From assembly GCA_017627115.1 (NCBI GenBank), contig JAGAHK010000218.1:1-9845 (forward strand): DNA of 9,845 nucleotides. Direction: 5' to 3'. The notes under the pieces were generated by a model, which searched no databases, was not told where the DNA came from, and saw only the letters and a list, made by a program, of their open reading frames with translations. Shown one piece after another: positions 6,354 to 9,845 of the stretch. Within the stretch, counting starts at the first letter, position 1, and every line of letters begins with the position of its first letter. The position numbers were made by a program, and so were the translations under genes. This DNA comes from Bacillota bacterium. GTDB taxonomy: Bacteria > Bacillota > Clostridia > Lachnospirales > CAG-274.

Positions 6354-8096
6354 ATGAAGAAAAAATCGGCTTTGTCCGAATTATTGGAATATGCGGACAG
6401 TTACAAATATCTGACTTACGCTTCGTGGATATTATCGGGCGCAAGTGCTTTGACGGCACTTGTTCCGTTTTATTATATATGGCTTGTTATGAAAAAGGTG
6501 ATAGAAAACGATACGACCGATATTGCTCTCTGCGGTGTCGGTGCCGTGGTGTTCTCGGCAGTTTCTATGGTGCTTTATACTGCGGCGCTTGTGTGTTCGC
6601 ATAAATCGGCATTCAGGATAGCCTCCAATCTGCGCAAAAAAGTTATAAGCCATATCGCTGCACTGCCGATAGGCATTATAGAAAGCGAGGGCAGCGGAAA
6701 ACTGCGCAAGACCGTAAACGAAGCAAGCAGCGCGGCGGAAACCTTTCTTGCACACCAGCTTCCCGATAAAGCGGGCGCAATGGTTACTCCGATAGGGCTG
6801 CTTGTGCTGCTTTTGATATTTGATTGGAGACTCGGGCTTTTAAGTCTTGCACCCGTTATTCTGGGCTTTGTGATAATGGCGGCAATGACAGGCACAAAAA
6901 TGCAGGAGAAAATAAACGAATATCAGAACTCACTTGATAATATGTCAAACGAGGCTGTTGAATATGTCCGCGGCATACCCGTTGTAAAAACCTTCGGGCA
7001 GACCGTGTTTTCGTTCAGACGATTCAAACAGACCATTGACGATTACAGCAAATGGACAATATCCTACACAAAAGACCTTCGTATACCTATGATCTGCTAC
7101 ACTGCTGCCATAAACGGCGTGTTTGCGTTTTTGGTACTCGGAGCGGCTCTGTTTACCAAAAACGGGGTAACGGCATCTTTTCTGCTTGACCTTATGTTTT
7201 ATATAATAATCACGCCTGTTATCTCACTGACACTCACCAAGATAATGTATATGAGTGAAAACGAAATGATAGTTGACGATGCACTTTCAAGGATAAATTC
7301 GGTCCTTGAATACAGTCCGCTGTCTGAAACTAAAAATAAAACCGCATTAAATGACTATTCGATAGAACTTGAAAATGTTGTCTATTCTTATGATAACAGT
7401 AAAAATGCACTTGACGGCATCTCGCTTAAAATAGAACAGGGAAAGACTGCGGCCTTTGTGGGACCGTCGGGCGGCGGAAAATCCACGCTTGCGGCGCTGA
7501 TAACGCGTTTTTTCGACCCGCAAAGCGGCTGTGTAAAGATAGGCGGCGTTGACATAAAAGATATTTCCAAAGAAGAACTTATGAACACAGTTTCCTTTGT
7601 TTTTCAAAACAGCAGGCTGATAAAGGGCAGCATAGCGGAAAATGTACGTCTTGGCAGACCCGATGCTACCGACGAAGAAGTTATCAATGCTCTTAAAAAC
7701 GCACAGTGCGAAGATATAATAAAAAAACTGCCAAACGGCATTGACACCGTGATAGGCAGCGGGATATACCTTTCGGGCGGCGAACAGCAGCGCATAGCAA
7801 TAGCGCGGGCAATGCTCAAAAATTCGCCCATACTTATTTTTGATGAAGCAACGGCTTTTGCCGACCCCGACAACGAAGTGCGTGTACAGACCGCAATTTC
7901 CAACCTTGCAAAAGGCAAGACCGTTATTATGATAGCACACAGGCTTACGGCGGTAAAAAATGCCGATATTATTTATGTAATAAACAACGGCAAAATAGCG
8001 GAATACGGCAAAGTAAAAGAACTTATGGAAAATAAGGGGATATTTGAAAAAATGTGGAATGATTATCAGACCGCAGTTGAATGGAGGGTAGTATAA
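6354..8096 (+). CDS. ABC transporter half-protein, membrane domain fused to ATPase (subunit 1)
   Basis: This 580-aa protein has a type IV (exporter-fold) membrane domain with six hydrophobic segments at about 20-45, 57-80, 138-156, 159-178, 245-270 and 275-298, then a nucleotide-binding domain. The ATPase motifs are intact: Walker A GPSGGGKST (370-378), Q-loop Q418, signature LSGGEQQ (473-479), Walker B ILIFDE (493-498, catalytic E498) and switch H529. The D-loop reads AFAD, not the common SALD. It overlaps the next gene and surely pairs with it. AGAAAGGA at 6338-6345, 8 nt before the ATG, supports the start. The AFADPDNE stretch and the LTYASWILSGASALTALVPF N-terminus recall the YbtP/IrtA-like subfamily, which imports siderophores despite its exporter fold. 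This is from memory of the family, and drug or peptide export remains possible. Confidence 0.95.
   Translation: MKKKSALSELLEYADSYKYLTYASWILSGASALTALVPFYYIWLVMKKVIENDTTDIALCGVGAVVFSAVSMVLYTAALVCSHKSAFRIASNLRKKVISHIAALPIGIIESEGSGKLRKTVNEASSAAETFLAHQLPDKAGAMVTPIGLLVLLLIFDWRLGLLSLAPVILGFVIMAAMTGTKMQEKINEYQNSLDNMSNEAVEYVRGIPVVKTFGQTVFSFRRFKQTIDDYSKWTISYTKDLRIPMICYTAAINGVFAFLVLGAALFTKNGVTASFLLDLMFYIIITPVISLTLTKIMYMSENEMIVDDALSRINSVLEYSPLSETKNKTALNDYSIELENVVYSYDNSKNALDGISLKIEQGKTAAFVGPSGGGKSTLAALITRFFDPQSGCVKIGGVDIKDISKEELMNTVSFVFQNSRLIKGSIAENVRLGRPDATDEEVINALKNAQCEDIIKKLPNGIDTVIGSGIYLSGGEQQRIAIARAMLKNSPILIFDEATAFADPDNEVRVQTAISNLAKGKTVIMIAHRLTAVKNADIIYVINNGKIAEYGKVKELMENKGIFEKMWNDYQTAVEWRVV
8083..8088 (+). 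promoter_or_regulatory. Ribosome binding site that fixes the start of ABC subunit 2
   Basis: GGAGGG lies 7 nt before the ATG at 8096-8098. The longer open frame would start at an ATG at 8081-8083 that overlaps this very site and has no ribosome binding site of its own. The start at 8096 is therefore preferred, giving a TAATG overlap (stop 8094-8096) and translational coupling. Confidence 0.85.
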
Positions 8097-9826
8097 TGCT
8101 TGAAAAATTACAAAGAAAATTCGCTCTGTCCGAAAAGGGTGCAAAAGACCTGGTAAAAGGCTGTTTGTTTTGTGCTTTGCAAAACATTTCGTTTATGCTG
8201 CCCGTGGGCATACTTTTTAAACTGGTTGGAGAACTGAAAAACGGCGGTATGGGAAGTTCGGTTTTCTATATCACAGCCTGCATTGCGGCATTGGCTTTTA
8301 TTGCCGTTGCCACTTGGTTTCAATATAATTCCACATTTTTTGCAACTTACATAGAAAGCGGCGTAAGACGCATAACCCTTGCCGAGCGTCTGCGCAAACT
8401 TCCGCTTTCGTTTTTCGGCAAAAAAGACCTTGCTGATCTGACAAGCACGATAATGGCTGACTGCACCGTGCTTGAAACTGCGTTTTCGCATTATATATGC
8501 GCACTTGTCGGCTCATTTATATCAACAACAATAATAGGTTTAAGCCTGTTTTCGGTAAATTCTGTGATGGCTTTGGCAGCCCTTTGGGTGCTTCCCGTAT
8601 CTTTTGCGATAGTTTATTTTTCGGGTGCTGTGCAGGATAAATTCAACCGTTTGTCAATGCGGGCAAAGACCGACTGCGCAGACGGTATTCAGGAATGTAT
8701 AGAAACGATACGAGACCTTAAAGCCAACAATGCGGAAGAAAAATATCTTTCGGGGCTTTATGAGAAAATCGACTGTGTGGAAAAAGCATCTTTCAAAAGC
8801 GAACTTGCAACAGGCCTTTTTGTTGTGTCGGCGCAGCTTGTTTTAAAATTCGGCATTGCAACAACGGCACTTGCAGGTGCTTTGCTCTACCAAAACGGCA
8901 GTCTCGATATACTTACGTTTTTTATGTATCTGCTTGTGGTCTCGCGCCTTTACGATCCAATGCAGTCAACACTTACTAATCTGGCGGCGGTAATATCGTT
9001 AAGAACGAATATCTCAAGAATGAACGAGATACTTTATCATCCGATACAAGAAGGTTCGGAAACGCTTGACAACAACGGCACGGATATAGTTTTTGAAAAT
9101 GTTGCCTTTTCTTACGAGGACGGCGAACAGGTGCTGAAAAATGTATCTTTTACCGCAAAACAAGGCGAAGTCACCGCACTTGTGGGGCCTTCGGGCGGCG
9201 GCAAAACAACGGTGTCAAGACTTGCGGCACGTTTCTGGGATATTTCGGAGGGGAAAATAACCGTAGGCGGCACCGATATTTCAAAAATCGAGCCCGAAAC
9301 ACTTTTATCGCTCTATTCGATAGTGTTTCAGGATGTTCTTCTGTTTAATAACACGGTTATGGAAAATATAAGGATAGGCAGACACGGCGCAACAGACGAA
9401 GAAGTTATTGCAGCAGCGAAACTTGCCAATGTAGATGAATTTGTTGAAAAACTGCCCGACAAATGGAACACGCTGATCGGGGAAAACGGCTGTGAACTTT
9501 CGGGCGGCGAAAGACAGCGTATTTCGATAGCAAGAGCATTTTTGAAAAATGCTCCGATAATACTTCTTGACGAGGCAACAGCCTCTCTTGATGTTGAAAA
9601 CGAAACGCTTATCCAGACCGCACTTTTAAGGCTGATAAAAAATAAGACCGTGCTTGTGATAGCGCACAGAATGAGGACAGTATCAAGCGCAGACAAAATA
9701 GTCGTGCTTGCAGACGGCGTTGTTGCCGAAAGCGGTACACCCGAAGAGTTAAAACAAAAAGCCGGCATTTTTGCCGATATGCTGAAACTGCAAACACAAG
9801 GCGGCGAATGGACGATAATCGAGTAG
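8096..9826 (+). CDS. ABC transporter half-protein, membrane domain fused to ATPase (subunit 2)
   Basis: This is a 576-aa exporter-fold half transporter. Hydrophobic segments lie at about 21-43, 56-75, 130-150, 155-176, 240-262 and 270-290. The ATPase domain has Walker A GPSGGGKTT (364-372), Q-loop Q412, signature LSGGERQ (468-474), Walker B IILLDE (488-493, E493), D-loop ASLD (496-499) and H524. All catalytic residues are present in both subunits, so a heterodimer would have two competent ATP sites. This differs from pairs such as TM287/288 or LmrCD, where one site is degenerate. The gene shares one base with the stop of subunit 1 and is co-translated. The N-terminal FALSEKGAKDLVKG and the IAHRMRTV segment recall YbtQ/IrtB-like partners; this is inference. 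No N-terminal FAD-binding siderophore-reductase domain, as in IrtA, is present on either subunit. Confidence 0.95.
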   Translation: MLEKLQRKFALSEKGAKDLVKGCLFCALQNISFMLPVGILFKLVGELKNGGMGSSVFYITACIAALAFIAVATWFQYNSTFFATYIESGVRRITLAERLRKLPLSFFGKKDLADLTSTIMADCTVLETAFSHYICALVGSFISTTIIGLSLFSVNSVMALAALWVLPVSFAIVYFSGAVQDKFNRLSMRAKTDCADGIQECIETIRDLKANNAEEKYLSGLYEKIDCVEKASFKSELATGLFVVSAQLVLKFGIATTALAGALLYQNGSLDILTFFMYLLVVSRLYDPMQSTLTNLAAVISLRTNISRMNEILYHPIQEGSETLDNNGTDIVFENVAFSYEDGEQVLKNVSFTAKQGEVTALVGPSGGGKTTVSRLAARFWDISEGKITVGGTDISKIEPETLLSLYSIVFQDVLLFNNTVMENIRIGRHGATDEEVIAAAKLANVDEFVEKLPDKWNTLIGENGCELSGGERQRISIARAFLKNAPIILLDEATASLDVENETLIQTALLRLIKNKTVLVIAHRMRTVSSADKIVVLADGVVAESGTPEELKQKAGIFADMLKLQTQGGEWTIIE

Positions 9827-9828
9827 GA

Positions 9829-9845
9829 GGGGGTGACTAACCCCC
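9829..9845 (+). terminator. GC-rich hairpin after the transporter genes, cut by the window end
   Basis: GGGGGT (9829-9834) and ACCCCC (9840-9845) form a 6-bp stem around the loop GACTA, starting 2 nt after the stop codon of ABC subunit 2. It would be an intrinsic terminator if a T-run follows, but the window ends at the last stem base. The purine run AGGAGG at 9825-9830 could instead serve a further gene downstream. Confidence 0.45.

Noticed and set aside
8081..8095. An earlier in-frame ATG that would add MEGSI to ABC subunit 2.
   Set aside because: It overlaps the GGAGGG ribosome binding site that serves the ATG at 8096, and it has no site of its own.
7347..8144. A 265-codon open frame on the minus strand.
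   Set aside because: It is antisense to the ATPase domain of ABC subunit 1 and is rich in Tyr, Phe and Arg with no domain, which is typical of a shadow frame.

Overview
The window looks like a piece of a low-to-mid GC, anaerobic, gut-type Clostridia genome (Ruminococcus/Oscillospirales-like). This is inferred from the protein families and is not proven. The evidence is secreted proteins with InlB/Listeria-Bacteroides repeats and type I dockerins, clean sigma-A type promoters, Firmicutes-type Shine-Dalgarno sequences and intrinsic terminators. There are five credible genes, no RNA genes, no CRISPR array and no transposase.

Left half (about 1-5030, minus strand): a two-gene unit encodes paralogous secreted multidomain proteins. 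A near-consensus extended -10 promoter at 5003-5031 drives first a 576-aa protein (signal peptide, sheet-rich N-terminal half, Ig-like and surface modules, C-terminal dockerin). After a 34-nt gap comes a 1022-aa protein (signal peptide, beta-helix-like region, four InlB-type repeats, two dockerins with an InlB repeat between them). The unit ends at an intrinsic terminator at 11-46. Both proteins lack a recognisable catalytic domain and an LPXTG anchor. If they attach to the cell or to a cellulosome-like complex, it would be through dockerin-cohesin binding. The leader of this unit is unusual: it has two different 15-bp tandem repeats, one upstream of the -35 and one in the 5' UTR. The second places three AAGGAG motifs 15 nt apart with no start codon after them, and the true start has a G8-run ribosome binding site.

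Middle (5199-6330): a divergent member of the ketopantoate reductase (PanE/ApbA) family lies on the minus strand, with its own strong promoter and a well-formed terminator. It faces away from the transporter genes.

Right half (6285-9845, plus strand): two full-length half-size ABC exporter-fold proteins, translationally coupled through a TAATG overlap, almost certainly form a heterodimer. Residue patterns recall the YbtPQ/IrtAB siderophore-type subfamily, but the substrate cannot be read from sequence.

The most informative non-coding signal is in the 139-bp divergent region at 6215-6353. Two related inverted repeats (GTTAG-N6-CTAAC and GTTAG-N6-CAAAC) sit just downstream of the -10 boxes of the two opposing promoters, with centres 84 bp apart. 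This suggests one unidentified repressor controls both the reductase and the transporter.
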